In this document: piece after piece, positions 1 to 8,595 of the stretch
How positions within the stretch are numbered: position 1 is the stretch's first letter
Layout: every line of letters begins with the position of its first letter
Source: DATJGR01 sp963787045
Lineage (GTDB): Bacteria > Pseudomonadota > Gammaproteobacteria > Pseudomonadales > Azotimanducaceae
DNA: 64,000 bases
Assembly (NCBI GenBank): GCA_963787045.1
Contig: CAWBBR010000008.1
Coordinates: 62,001-126,000 of the forward strand
Reading direction: 5' to 3'
Translations under genes and position numbers: made by a program
The notes under the pieces: model-generated
What the model saw: the letters and a program-made list of their open reading frames with translations, nothing else
Told to the model about the DNA's origin: nothing
Database searches by the model: none

Positions 1-1
1 C

Positions 2-1162
2 ACACAGGTTTTCGTCGTTAGCGGTGTTCGCACACCGATCGGAAGCTTTCAGGGCGAACTGAAATCGCTGAGCGCACCGGCGCTCGGCGCACACGCACTG
101 CGCGCAGCCGTCGAACGCAGCGGTATCGACGCGGCCGCAGTGGACGAAGTGATCGTCGGCAACGTCGTGAGCGCAGGCGTCAAGCAGGCGCCCGCGCGGC
201 AGGCTGCGCGTCTCGGTGGGCTGCCCGACGCGTGCGGTGCCACCACGATCAACAAAGTGTGCGGCTCCGGTATGAAAGCGACGATGCTCGCAACCGATCT
301 GCTGCGCGCGGGCAGCGCGCAGGTGGTGATCGCGGGCGGCATGGAGAGCATGACGAACGCGCCTTATCTGCTCGCGAAAGCGCGGCAGGGATTGCGGATG
401 GGCCACGACCAGATCAAGGACGCGATGTTCCTCGATGGTCTGGAAGACGCAGAGACCGGCCGCTCGATGGGTACGTTCGCGCAGGACACCGCAGACCGCT
501 ATCAGATCACGCGCGAGGAAATGGACGCGTTCGCGACTCGATCGGTCGAACGCGCCAGAGCGGCCACGAGCAGCGGCGAACTCGCGCACGAGATCGTACC
601 GCTCACGATCGGCGATGCGACGATCGGCGAGGACGAACAACCGCGGCGCGCGCGGATCGAGCGTATACCGACGCTGAAACCCGCGTTCCGCGACGGCGGC
701 ACCATCACGGCGGCGAACTCGAGTTCGATTTCGGACGGCGCATCGGCATTGCTGCTCGCAAACGACGCCGCCGTGCACGCGCACCGGCTCGTGCCGATGG
801 CGCGCGTCGTCGGTCACGCCACCCACTCGCGACATCCGTCGGAGTTCACGGTGGCGCCGGTCGGCGCAATCGAGGCGCTGCTTGCGAAGTTGAGCTGGAA
901 GGTCGACGACGTCGATCTGTTCGAGATCAACGAAGCGTTCGCGATGGTGACGATGATCGCGATGCGCGAACTCGGCCTGCCCGACGACCGCGTCAACATC
1001 TTCGGCGGCGCGTGCGCGCAGGGTCATCCGATCGGCTCGACGGGCAGCCGTCTGATCGTGACGCTCGCCCACGCCCTGAAGCGGCGCGGCGCCCGGCGCG
1101 GCATTGCATCGCTGTGCATCGGCGGCGGCGAAGCGACCGCCATCGCCCTGGAAGCGGTGTAA
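2..1162 (+). CDS. acetyl-CoA C-acyltransferase (thiolase), 5' end outside window
   Basis: The product is a thiolase that condenses or cleaves acyl-CoA with acetyl-CoA (acetoacetyl-CoA formation or beta-oxidation). The frame is open from base 2, beginning TQVFVVSGVRTPIGSF, which is the usual thiolase N-terminus, so only one or a few residues are missing. The nucleophilic cysteine lies in NKVCGSGMKA. The C-terminal motifs NEAFA, GHPIGSTGSR and CIGGGEATA carry the catalytic His and second Cys. About 386 residues are visible, close to the family length of 390-395. Substrate chain length cannot be told from sequence alone. The gene ends about 80 bases before fabY and may or may not be co-transcribed with it. 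Confidence 0.93.
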   Translation, partial: TQVFVVSGVRTPIGSFQGELKSLSAPALGAHALRAAVERSGIDAAAVDEVIVGNVVSAGVKQAPARQAARLGGLPDACGATTINKVCGSGMKATMLATDLLRAGSAQVVIAGGMESMTNAPYLLAKARQGLRMGHDQIKDAMFLDGLEDAETGRSMGTFAQDTADRYQITREEMDAFATRSVERARAATSSGELAHEIVPLTIGDATIGEDEQPRRARIERIPTLKPAFRDGGTITAANSSSISDGASALLLANDAAVHAHRLVPMARVVGHATHSRHPSEFTVAPVGAIEALLAKLSWKVDDVDLFEINEAFAMVTMIAMRELGLPDDRVNIFGGACAQGHPIGSTGSRLIVTLAHALKRRGARRGIASLCIGGGEATAIALEAV

Positions 1163-1243
1163 GGCACGGCCGCCTCAGGGGTGAGTATTAGTCGGACTTT
1201 CCCTACAATCGGCCGCTCGTCTTAAGCCGGGTGAACATACGTC

Positions 1244-3097
1244 GTGTCCAGACTTCCCGTAATCGTCGGGCTCGGCGGCATCAATGCCGCCGGCCGGTTG
1301 TCGTTACATCACGCGTACCGTCGTATGGTCATCGACGCCCTGCCGAGCGCAGTCGCGGCGTCGACCTATCGCAGCCTCGCCGGGCTGATGAACATCCACA
1401 AGAACACCGACGAAACGGCCACCCGCGACTACATCAACGCGCACACGCTCGTCCGGAAGATCGAGTGCTTCGACACGGCCAGCATTCCGTGGCAGCGCAA
1501 CGTCACGTTGGGCCCGATCGGAGAGTCGCTGACGTTCAAGATGCAACGACGCCAGCTGCCGGACCGCGTGCCGCCCGACTGGCAGATCAGCGCAGACGGC
1601 GACAAGGACGTCACGGTCACCGTGCCCGGCAAACTGCACGCCCTGATCGAGGACATGCGCATCTCACGGGTGACGTCGGCCGGCCAGGTGCCCACCGGCT
1701 TCGACCCTGACCGCCTCTATCAGTCGCGCAACCATCCGCGCGGTCTCGCGTTGACGATCTTCGGCGCGTCCGACGCGGTGCGTTCGTTGGGCATCGATTG
1801 GGACGTGCTGCGCCAGACCGTGCAGCCGGACCAGTTCGCGGTGTACTCCGGCAGCGCCATGGGTCAGCTCGACTTCGACGGCACCGGCGGGATGATGCAG
1901 TCCGCGCTGATGGGCAAACGCGTTACCTCGAAACAGTTGCCGCTCGGACTGTGCGAGATGCCGGCCGACTTCATCAACGCCTATGTGCTCGGCAGCCTCG
2001 GCGCCACCGGCGCAACGATCGGCGCGTGCGCAACCTTCCTGTACAACCTGCGCCAGGGCGTGGAGGACATTCAGAGCGGCCGCCGCCGCGTGGTGATGGT
2101 CGGCAACTCCGAGGCGCCGATCACGCCGGAGATCATCGAGGGCTACCGCACCATGGGCGCGCTCGCCGAGGACGAGGCGCTGATGCAACTCGACGGCCGC
2201 ACCGACGCTGCAGACAACCGGCGCGCGTGCCGGCCGTTCTCCGACAACTGCGGCTTCACGTTGTCCGAAGCCGCGGTGTACACGGTGCTGATGGACGATA
2301 CGCTCGCGCTCGAACTCGGCCTCACGATTCACGGCTCCGTCGCGAACGTTTACGTCAACTCGGACGGGTACAAGAAATCCATTCCAGGACCCGGGGTCGG
2401 CAACTACGTGACCGTCGCCAAAGCGATGTCGTTGGCGCGGCGGTTGATCGGCGACGAGGGCTTGCAGCGCCGGACGTATTTCCAGGCGCACGGCACCAGT
2501 ACGCCGCAGAACCGCGTCACCGAGTCGCACATCATGAGCGCACTCGCCGGCGTGTTCGGCATCGACGACTGGCTGGTCGGCGCGATCAAGGCCTACGTCG
2601 GTCATTCGCTGGCACCGGCGGGCGGCGATCAACTGGCGGCGGTCGTCGGTGCATGGCACCACGGCTGGATTCCGGGAATCACCACGATCGACCACATTGC
2701 GGACGACGTGCACCGCGAGCACCTGCGCTTTTCGATGAAGCACGTCGAAATCGATCCGACGAAGATGGACGGCGCGTTCATCAACTCGAAGGGCTTCGGC
2801 GGCAACAATGCAACCGCGCTGATCCTCTCGCCCACCGTCACGCGAAAAATGCTCGCCCAGAAGCACGGCGCCGCCGCGTTGACTGCGCATGAACGCAAAC
2901 ACGAGTCGATCCGTCGGCAGATCGAGGACTACGACGTCAGGATGAGCCGCGGCGAAGTCGCACCGATCTACCAGTTCGGCGAAGGCGTGCTCGAAGCGAC
3001 GGACCTGACGATCACCGATACGCGCATCCGCGTGCCGGGATACGCACATCCGATCGAACTCGACGTCGATGATCCGTATCCGGAGATGCGATCCTAG
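1244..3097 (+). CDS. fabY: beta-ketoacyl-ACP synthase, FabY-type long form
   Basis: A 617-residue condensing enzyme, much longer than FabB/FabF (about 410), matching the long FabY class of Pseudomonas that starts fatty acid synthesis from acetyl-CoA and malonyl-ACP. The start is GTG (MSRLPVIVG...NAAGR), the conserved FabY N-terminus. The expected Cys-His-His triad is visible: Cys262 in IGACATF, His416 in QAHGTSTP and His454 in YVGHSLAP, followed by a glycine-rich GFGGNNA loop near the C-terminus. The role in FA initiation is inferred from Pseudomonas. No other fab gene lies nearby. The end overlaps the convergent SirB1-like gene by 4 bases. Confidence 0.8.
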   Translation: MSRLPVIVGLGGINAAGRLSLHHAYRRMVIDALPSAVAASTYRSLAGLMNIHKNTDETATRDYINAHTLVRKIECFDTASIPWQRNVTLGPIGESLTFKMQRRQLPDRVPPDWQISADGDKDVTVTVPGKLHALIEDMRISRVTSAGQVPTGFDPDRLYQSRNHPRGLALTIFGASDAVRSLGIDWDVLRQTVQPDQFAVYSGSAMGQLDFDGTGGMMQSALMGKRVTSKQLPLGLCEMPADFINAYVLGSLGATGATIGACATFLYNLRQGVEDIQSGRRRVVMVGNSEAPITPEIIEGYRTMGALAEDEALMQLDGRTDAADNRRACRPFSDNCGFTLSEAAVYTVLMDDTLALELGLTIHGSVANVYVNSDGYKKSIPGPGVGNYVTVAKAMSLARRLIGDEGLQRRTYFQAHGTSTPQNRVTESHIMSALAGVFGIDDWLVGAIKAYVGHSLAPAGGDQLAAVVGAWHHGWIPGITTIDHIADDVHREHLRFSMKHVEIDPTKMDGAFINSKGFGGNNATALILSPTVTRKMLAQKHGAAALTAHERKHESIRRQIEDYDVRMSRGEVAPIYQFGEGVLEATDLTITDTRIRVPGYAHPIELDVDDPYPEMRS

Positions 3098-3768
3098 TGA
3101 ATCGTCGAGCGCGGTTGTCCGGCGAGACGCTTCAACCGCTTGTCGATCTCGGCTTCCCAGCGCGTTCCGGCGAGTTCGCCGCGGGCTTCCTGCAACACCG
3201 ACGCGGCCGCGGCCGCGTCGCCTAACCGGAACCACAGCTCGGCGCGTTCCAGATGCAGCGGTCCGGTGTCGCCGACCAGCGCCATCTGGCTGTCGATCAA
3301 CGCCAGCGCATCGACGTAGTCGCCGCGCGCTGCATAAATCGACTTCACGTTGTTGAACATGCGCAGGGCCATGTCGTCCGGCGACGCAGGCGCCAGAGCG
3401 TTCGGCCCGAGATGGGTCAGGTTCGCATCGGTCAGCCAGCGCTCTACGTCGGCGTTGCTCAGCAGATCCGCGGTCAGCGGGTCGATCAGTACGCCGTTTG
3501 CGCTCAACAGAAAGTGGCCGGGGAAGTTGATGCCCTGCGTCGTCATGCCGAGCGCGCGCCCGACCATCAGATACGGAATGCTGAGCGTGATCGGAATGCC
3601 GCGGTGCGAACTGAGCACCTTGTCGATGCGGCTCGCGTCGAGGCTCTGCAGGTTGTCGGTCGCCTTGAAGCCTTCGTCGCGGAGAAAGTCGGCGAGCGAT
3701 TGCGGCGCGAGTTCGTGCGCGAAGCGCGCACTGAAACGATCGCCCAGCTCGGCGAGCGCGGAACGCAC
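3094..3768 (-). CDS. SirB1-like transglutaminase-fold protein; true start probably upstream
   Basis: The 224 residues from the GTG at 3768 match the SirB1/YchA family: a transglutaminase-like core (SLADFLRDEGFKATDN, HRGIPITLSI, NFPGHFLLS) followed by TPR-like helices near the C-terminus. The enzymatic role of the family is unknown; no complete Cys-His-Asp triad is obvious here. The same frame stays open upstream and encodes a further 39 residues (TEPTLLERYLADADRDEL and on) that resemble the helical N-terminus of the family. The only plausible start giving that segment is a CTG at 3883-3885 overlapping the stop of the upstream receiver gene. The two genes therefore look translationally coupled. 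Confidence 0.75.
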   Translation of the reverse strand: MRSALAELGDRFSARFAHELAPQSLADFLRDEGFKATDNLQSLDASRIDKVLSSHRGIPITLSIPYLMVGRALGMTTQGINFPGHFLLSANGVLIDPLTADLLSNADVERWLTDANLTHLGPNALAPASPDDMALRMFNNVKSIYAARGDYVDALALIDSQMALVGDTGPLHLERAELWFRLGDAAAAASVLQEARGELAGTRWEAEIDKRLKRLAGQPRSTIH

Positions 3769-3881
3769 GCCACCCTCGTCGACACCCGGTTCGAGCGTTC
3801 TGGCAACCAGCAGTGCCGCGGTCAGCTCGTCGCGATCGGCATCCGCCAGATAGCGTTCGAGCAGCGTCGGTTCGGTAGGCG

Positions 3882-4259
3882 TCAGGACTCCGCCTCGGAC
3901 AGCAGATTGCTGACGAGCGAGATCAGTTCGCTGCGCGCGAACGGTTTGGCGAGCGTCGCTGCGGCGCCGATGTAGCGCGCCGTCTCGAGGTAGTCCGTAG
4001 GCCCGATACGGCCCCCGCCGGACATCGCGATGACGGGAACGTTGCTGCGGAGTGTCTTCATTTCGGCGATCGTCTCGAGACCTTCTTTTTCCGGCATGAT
4101 CAGGTCGGTGATGACCAGGTCGAACGCGGCGCTGCGGAACTTCGCAACCGCTTCGCGTCCGTCGGCCGCGGTGGCGACATCATAGCCTTCGAGCCGCAGC
4201 ATCTCACCGACCACTTCCAGCACTTGCGGGTCGTCGTCCACCACCAGAATCGCGCTCAT
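3882..4259 (-). CDS. single-domain response regulator (CheY-like receiver)
   Basis: A 125-residue stand-alone receiver domain. The acidic pocket is DDD at residues 8-10, the phosphoacceptor is Asp52 in FDLVITDLIMP, the conserved Ser lies in VIAMSGG and the Lys in LAKPF. There is no output domain, so it should act by protein-protein contact or in a phosphorelay. No partner kinase is adjacent; the downstream SirB1-like gene overlaps its stop and is the only physical partner. The cognate kinase cannot be inferred (PilS at 16 kb has its own PilR). Confidence 0.85.
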   Translation of the reverse strand: MSAILVVDDDPQVLEVVGEMLRLEGYDVATAADGREAVAKFRSAAFDLVITDLIMPEKEGLETIAEMKTLRSNVPVIAMSGGGRIGPTDYLETARYIGAAATLAKPFARSELISLVSNLLSEAES

Positions 4260-4339
4260 CTACTGCAATCTCAGTCGATATAGTGCTGATTCTAGTTCAA
4301 TTTTGCCGATCGCCACGGCGGCGGGCTTACGCCGGCCGC

Positions 4340-5911
4340 TCAGTGCTCGCGGGTCGCCACGAAGCGTAAGTCCGGCCAGCGCTCGACCGTCAACGTCAAA
4401 TTCGCGCGCGACGTGGCCAGATAGGCGAGGTAGCCCCCGCCATCGATCGCCAGGTTGTCGGCCTGCTTGCGGCGGAATTCCTCGAGCTTGCGGTCGTCCT
4501 CCGAGTAAACCCAGCGGGCCGTGTAGACGTTGGCGTCGTCGTAGATGCAGTCGGCTTTGTATTCGTCGTTCAGCCGGAACGCGACCAGGTCGAACTGCAG
4601 CGCACCGACCGCGCCGACGATCAATTCGTTGCGGGTCAGCGGTTTGAAGACCTGCGTGGCACCTTCCTCCGCCAGCTGCGTCAGCCCCTTGTCGAGCTGC
4701 TTGGTCTTCAGCGGATCGCGCACGCGTACGCGCCGGAACAGTTCCGGCGCGAAGTTCGGCACGCCGACGAACCGCAGGCTCTCGCTCTCGGTGAAGGTGT
4801 CGCCGATCTGTACCGCGCCGTGGTTGTGCAACCCGATGATGTCGCCGGCGAACGCTTCTTCGGCGTGCATCCGCTCGCCGGCCATGAAGGTGACCGCATC
4901 GGAGACCTTCACGTCTTTGCCGATGCGCACGTGGCGCATCCGCATGCCTTGTCGGTATCGCCCGGAACAGATGCGTAGAAACGCGATGCGGTCGCGGTGC
5001 TTGGGGTCCATGTTCGCCTGAATCTTGAAGACGAAGCCGGTGAACGCTTCTTCGTCGGGATGCACCACGCGTTCGTGTGTCGCGCGCGGCTGCGGCTCCG
5101 GCGCATGCTCCACGAAACAATCGAGCATGTGCGCCACGCCGAAGTTGCCGAGCGCGGTGCCGAAGAACACGGGCGTCACTTCGCCCTTCAGATAGCGCTC
5201 GCGGTCGAAGGTGTGCCCGGCGATGCGCACCAGGTCGATCTGATCGACGAACGACGCATAGTCGCTGCCCAGATAGTCGCGCGCCGCGTCGCTGTCGAGC
5301 CCGTCGATCGTCTCGAACGCGTGCAGGTGATGGCCGTGCCCGGTCGCGTAGCAGTGAATGCGGTCCCGATCGAATTCGTAGACCCCGCGAAAATAGCGGC
5401 CGGAACCGATCGGCCAGGTCATCGGCGCGCACTGGATCCCCAACACGTTCTCGATTTCGTCGAGCAGCGAGATCGGCTCGCGGATCTCGCGGTCGAGCTT
5501 GTTGATGAACGTCAGGATCGGCGTGTCGCGCAGCCGACACACTTCCATCAGCTTGATCGTGCGCGGTTCGACGCCTTTCGCGGCGTCGATCACCATCAGC
5601 GCCGAATCGACCGCCGTCAGCGTGCGATACGTGTCTTCCGAGAAATCCTCGTGGCCCGGCGTGTCGAGCAGATTCACGACGCGGTCCGCGTACTCGAACT
5701 GCATCACCGACGTGGTAACCGAGATGCCGCGCTCGCGTTCCATCGCCATCCAGTCCGACGTCGCGTGCCGATCCGATTTGCGTGCCTTGACGGTGCCGGC
5801 CAGCTGAATCGCATTGCCGAGCAGCAGCAACTTTTCGGTCACGGTGGTCTTGCCCGCGTCGGGGTGCGAAATGATCGCGAACGTCCGCCGCGCCGTCATG
5901 GGCTGTTTCAC
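4340..5911 (-). CDS. prfC: peptide chain release factor 3 (RF3)
   Basis: A translational GTPase that recycles RF1/RF2 from the terminating ribosome. P-loop SHPDAGKTT, switch I region ISVTTSVMQF, G3 DTPGHEDF and G4 NKLDRE are all present, followed by the RF3-specific C-terminal domains. Full length is about 523-526 residues, as expected. Three in-frame starts are close together: TTG 5920, GTG 5911 and ATG 5899. I prefer GTG 5911 because an AAGG lies about 10 bases before it. The gene follows rimI and the holD-like gene on the same strand, as in E. coli (holD-rimI-yjjG-prfC), but without yjjG. Confidence 0.95.
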   Translation of the reverse strand: MKQPMTARRTFAIISHPDAGKTTVTEKLLLLGNAIQLAGTVKARKSDRHATSDWMAMERERGISVTTSVMQFEYADRVVNLLDTPGHEDFSEDTYRTLTAVDSALMVIDAAKGVEPRTIKLMEVCRLRDTPILTFINKLDREIREPISLLDEIENVLGIQCAPMTWPIGSGRYFRGVYEFDRDRIHCYATGHGHHLHAFETIDGLDSDAARDYLGSDYASFVDQIDLVRIAGHTFDRERYLKGEVTPVFFGTALGNFGVAHMLDCFVEHAPEPQPRATHERVVHPDEEAFTGFVFKIQANMDPKHRDRIAFLRICSGRYRQGMRMRHVRIGKDVKVSDAVTFMAGERMHAEEAFAGDIIGLHNHGAVQIGDTFTESESLRFVGVPNFAPELFRRVRVRDPLKTKQLDKGLTQLAEEGATQVFKPLTRNELIVGAVGALQFDLVAFRLNDEYKADCIYDDANVYTARWVYSEDDRKLEEFRRKQADNLAIDGGGYLAYLATSRANLTLTVERWPDLRFVATREH

Positions 5912-5974
5912 GGGGAACAACCTTCGAAAAAACGCGCGATTATACGGTTTTGATGCGGGAACGCGACGATGCGG

Positions 5975-6460
5975 TCAGCGCAACGATTGCGGTCCGAGCG
6001 ACAGCGCCAGCACGCGCGCGTCTTCGTTGCCGAGTTCCGCCGGATAGTAGTCCTTGCGCAAACCGATCTCGCGGAAGCCGAGCGACGCGTACAACGCACC
6101 GGCTACGCGATTCGACGGCCGCACTTCCAGGTAGATCACGGTGGCGCCGCGCTGCTCGGCGCGATCGATCATGTGCACCACGATCCGCCGACCGAGCCCG
6201 TTGCCTTGTTGGTCGCGGCGCACGCACACGTTCAGCAGATGGGCCTCGTTGGCGCCGATCGACAGTATTCCGTGTCCGATGAGGTCGCCGTCGCGCACCG
6301 CCACCCAACACTCGTGCCGCGACTTCAGACAATCGGTGAACACGCCGCGCGTCCATGGAAACGCATAGCTGCGCGTTTCGTTCTCGATCACCTGATCGAG
6401 ATCGTCCGACGCCATCGGCCGGAAGGTCAGGCGCGGATGCGTGTGGATACGTTGAGCCAC
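5975..6460 (-). CDS. rimI: ribosomal protein bS18-alanine N-acetyltransferase
   Basis: A GNAT acetyltransferase of 161 residues. The acetyl-CoA site is RDQQGNGLGRRIV (the QxxGxG motif), and the C-terminal ASLGFREIGLRKDYY is typical of RimI. The start is taken as GTG 6460 (VAQRIHTHPRLTFRPM) because it is preceded by a good ribosome binding site (GAGGGAG) and gives the family length. The frame is open further upstream, but that part overlaps the holD-like gene and shows no homology. It overlaps that gene by 34 bases, so the two are translationally linked. Confidence 0.9.
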   Translation of the reverse strand: MAQRIHTHPRLTFRPMASDDLDQVIENETRSYAFPWTRGVFTDCLKSRHECWVAVRDGDLIGHGILSIGANEAHLLNVCVRRDQQGNGLGRRIVVHMIDRAEQRGATVIYLEVRPSNRVAGALYASLGFREIGLRKDYYPAELGNEDARVLALSLGPQSLR

Positions 6461-7041
6461 AGCTCCCTCTTTCCATTGGGATCGGCGCGCAGCGCGCGCA
6501 GGTCGGGTAGTCGAAGCGTTTCCGGGAGTTGCGCGTCTTGTTCGAGCAATCCATGCGCGGTCGCACCGAACAGCAGCAGCCAGCGCGCGTTCGCGCGTTC
6601 GATCTGCCCGCGCAGAAAGCCGCGATATGCATTGCGCGCGGCGGACTCGCTCGCATCGCCCGTCTGGGTCTGCGGCCAGCGGAACTGCGACTTCTGCGGT
6701 TGCGCGCCGCTGCCGGCAAACGCGAGCACGATGTCCTTCGCCAACTGGCGGTCGGGCTGGGTCGCGCACTCGCCGACTACCACGACGCCGGCGGCTGCGA
6801 TGCAATCGAGGTCGATCTTCAGTTCGACCGCGCCCGCAGGTGCGGTCGGCGGCGGTTTGCTGCGTTCCGGCGATCGCACGATCGCGGCGGCGACCGGTGC
6901 GGATGCGTGCGCCTGCGGCGTTGTTGCAGCGACCGCAGCCGCGACGGTGACCGGCGCGTCGCGCCTGATCCAGACATCGATCCCCATGCCGGCCAGGGCG
7001 CGCCGTTGCCGGTCCGTCAGTCCGATCGATGCGATGCTCAT
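6427..7041 (-). CDS. holD: HolD-like DNA polymerase III psi subunit (divergent)
   Basis: A 204-residue protein assigned from similarity of its two ends and its position. The N-terminus LTDRQRRALAGMGIDVWIRR resembles the E. coli psi N-terminus (LQQLGITQWSLRRP), which contacts the chi subunit of the clamp-loader complex. The C-terminus LPDLRALRADPNGKRELW resembles psi LTDLRANPTARAALW. Between them lies a low-complexity Ala/Pro/Thr insert, making it longer than E. coli HolD (137). Location directly before and overlapping rimI, as in E. coli, supports the call. The core also reads like a Rossmann-type segment (RWLLLFGATAHGLL), as in other psi proteins. Confidence 0.65.
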   Translation of the reverse strand: MSIASIGLTDRQRRALAGMGIDVWIRRDAPVTVAAAVAATTPQAHASAPVAAAIVRSPERSKPPPTAPAGAVELKIDLDCIAAAGVVVVGECATQPDRQLAKDIVLAFAGSGAQPQKSQFRWPQTQTGDASESAARNAYRGFLRGQIERANARWLLLFGATAHGLLEQDAQLPETLRLPDLRALRADPNGKRELWLNVSTRIRA

Positions 7042-7069
7042 GGCGGCATTCTACCGAAGCATGCCGCCA
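7041..7069 (-). promoter_or_regulatory. inverted repeat and possible leaderless promoter before holD
   Basis: A perfect 9-base inverted repeat (7041-7049 and 7061-7069, loop 11) abuts the holD start codon. On the minus strand a TAGAAT hexamer sits at 7048-7053, only about 7 bases from the ATG. If it is the -10 box, the transcript would begin at or next to the A of the ATG. No Shine-Dalgarno sequence is visible. A clear -35 box was not found, so the promoter part is tentative. Confidence 0.3.
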
Positions 7070-7156
7070 ATCCTAGGACGGCTTCGATGTTCCGCGCGAC
7101 CTTCACCCCATTTGCCATTCCCGGTATCGTTACGGCCCTTCGCGCGCGGGTATTCG

Positions 7157-8266
7157 ATGAAGTATCACACCGACGACGTCCGGATCACCGGCATGGAAGA
7201 GGTGCTGCCGCCCGAAGCCCTGCTCGCCGACCTGCCGATCTCCGATACCGCGTCGCAACTCGTCTACACCGAGCGTCGCGAACTCAGCGACATCATTCAC
7301 GGCCGCGATCCGCGACTGATCGTCGTAATCGGACCGTGCTCGATCCACGACCCGGCTGCTGCGCTCGAATACGCGGGTCGACTGTCGGAGCAGATCGCCC
7401 GGTATCGCGACACGTTGAAAATCGTCATGCGCGTCTACTTCGAAAAGCCGCGCACGACCGTCGGGTGGAAAGGCTTGATCAACGATCCGCACCTGAACAA
7501 TTCGTACGACATCAACCTGGGTCTTCGCACTGCGCGCAGCCTGTTGCGTTCGCTGATCGAACAGGGTGTCGCCACCGGTACCGAATACCTGGACCCGATC
7601 TCGCCGCAGTACTTCGGCGACCTCGTGTGCTGGGGGGCGATCGGCGCCAGAACGACCGAGAGCCAGATCCACCGCCAGCTCGCGTCGGGTCTGTCGTGCC
7701 CGATCGGCTTCAAGAACAGCACCGACGGGTCGGTGCAGGTCGCGGTGGACGCGGTCAAGTCGGCGCACCACTCGCATATTTTCCTGTCCGTTACGAAACA
7801 AGGGCGTTCCGCGATCTTCTCGACGTCCGGCAACGACGACTGCCACATCATTCTGCGCGGGGGCGGCGGCAAGCCGAACTACGACGCGGAGTCCGTCTCG
7901 CGCGCGACGCAGGCCCTCGAAGCAGCCGGGCTGACGCCGACGTTGATGGTCGACATGAGCCACGCGAACAGCAGCAAGCAGTTTCGCCAGCAGATCAACG
8001 TCGCGGCCGACATCAGTCGTCAGCTCGAAAGCGGCCGCCGCCACATCATGGGCGTCATGATCGAGAGCAACCTCGTGGAGGGACGGCAGGACATCGGCAC
8101 CGGGCGCGGGCTGACGTACGGACAGAGCGTTACCGATGCGTGTATCGGCTGGGACGACTCGCTCGCGTGCCTCGATCAACTCGCCAACGCGGTGGCCAAG
8201 CGGAACGGCCCTTCTGCGCGACGCGCGGCGCTAGACGGAATCGATCAGGATATCGCGGGCCTCTGA
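7157..8266 (+). CDS. 3-deoxy-7-phosphoheptulonate (DAHP) synthase, type I
   Basis: First enzyme of the shikimate pathway, joining phosphoenolpyruvate and erythrose 4-phosphate. The 369-residue protein has the type I AroF/G/H landmarks: IGPCSIHD with the metal-binding Cys, KPRTTVGWKGLINDP, the PEP-binding stretch around GARTTESQ, KNSTDG and the metal ligands in MVDMSHANS. The start is ATG 7157 (MKYHTDDVRI), the family N-terminus. Which aromatic amino acid inhibits it cannot be told, so aroF, aroG or aroH is left open. It is divergent from holD and convergent with phhB, whose end overlaps it by 22 bases. Confidence 0.93.
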   Translation: MKYHTDDVRITGMEEVLPPEALLADLPISDTASQLVYTERRELSDIIHGRDPRLIVVIGPCSIHDPAAALEYAGRLSEQIARYRDTLKIVMRVYFEKPRTTVGWKGLINDPHLNNSYDINLGLRTARSLLRSLIEQGVATGTEYLDPISPQYFGDLVCWGAIGARTTESQIHRQLASGLSCPIGFKNSTDGSVQVAVDAVKSAHHSHIFLSVTKQGRSAIFSTSGNDDCHIILRGGGGKPNYDAESVSRATQALEAAGLTPTLMVDMSHANSSKQFRQQINVAADISRQLESGRRHIMGVMIESNLVEGRQDIGTGRGLTYGQSVTDACIGWDDSLACLDQLANAVAKRNGPSARRAALDGIDQDIAGL

Positions 8267-8595
8267 ATGCGGTCGCTCTGCGCGGCCATCACAAAGTCGT
8301 TCCGGTGCAGGCCGCCGACCACGTGCGTCCACCAACCGATCGTCACGCGGCCCCATTCGGTGAGAATCGCCGGGTGATGATCCTCCGACTCGGCCAGCGC
8401 GCCGATGCGGTTCGTGAAATCGAGCGCGGCGGCGAAGTCCGCGAATCGGAACACCCGCTCGAGCCGTTCGATGCCGTCGCGCGTCGCGACGGTCCACTCC
8501 GGTACCTGCGACAGCAGGACTTCGCGCTCCGACTCGGTGACCCGCTGCGCGGCGCGGGTGACGCGCACGCAGTGTTCGTCAGCCAGCATCGCCAT
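8245..8595 (-). CDS. phhB: 4a-hydroxytetrahydrobiopterin dehydratase
   Basis: Pterin-4-alpha-carbinolamine dehydratase, 116 residues, which recycles the pterin cofactor of phenylalanine hydroxylase. The signature EDHHPAI with the active-site histidines is at about residues 70-76, preceded by RVFRFADFAAALDFTNRIG and followed by VTIGWWTH. Its start overlaps the end of pssA by 17 bases on the same strand, making it the last gene of the ilv-pssA operon. No phenylalanine hydroxylase gene is adjacent. Confidence 0.92.
   Translation of the reverse strand: MAMLADEHCVRVTRAAQRVTESEREVLLSQVPEWTVATRDGIERLERVFRFADFAAALDFTNRIGALAESEDHHPAILTEWGRVTIGWWTHVVGGLHRNDFVMAAQSDRIQRPAIS

Noticed and set aside
1664..3235. 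523-codon open frame antisense to fabY
   Set aside because: Arg/Val/Asp-rich translation typical of the reverse of a GC-rich gene; no motif, and fabY on the other strand is certain.
4997..5953. 318-codon plus-strand frame opposite prfC
   Set aside because: Shadow of release factor 3; no recognisable family.
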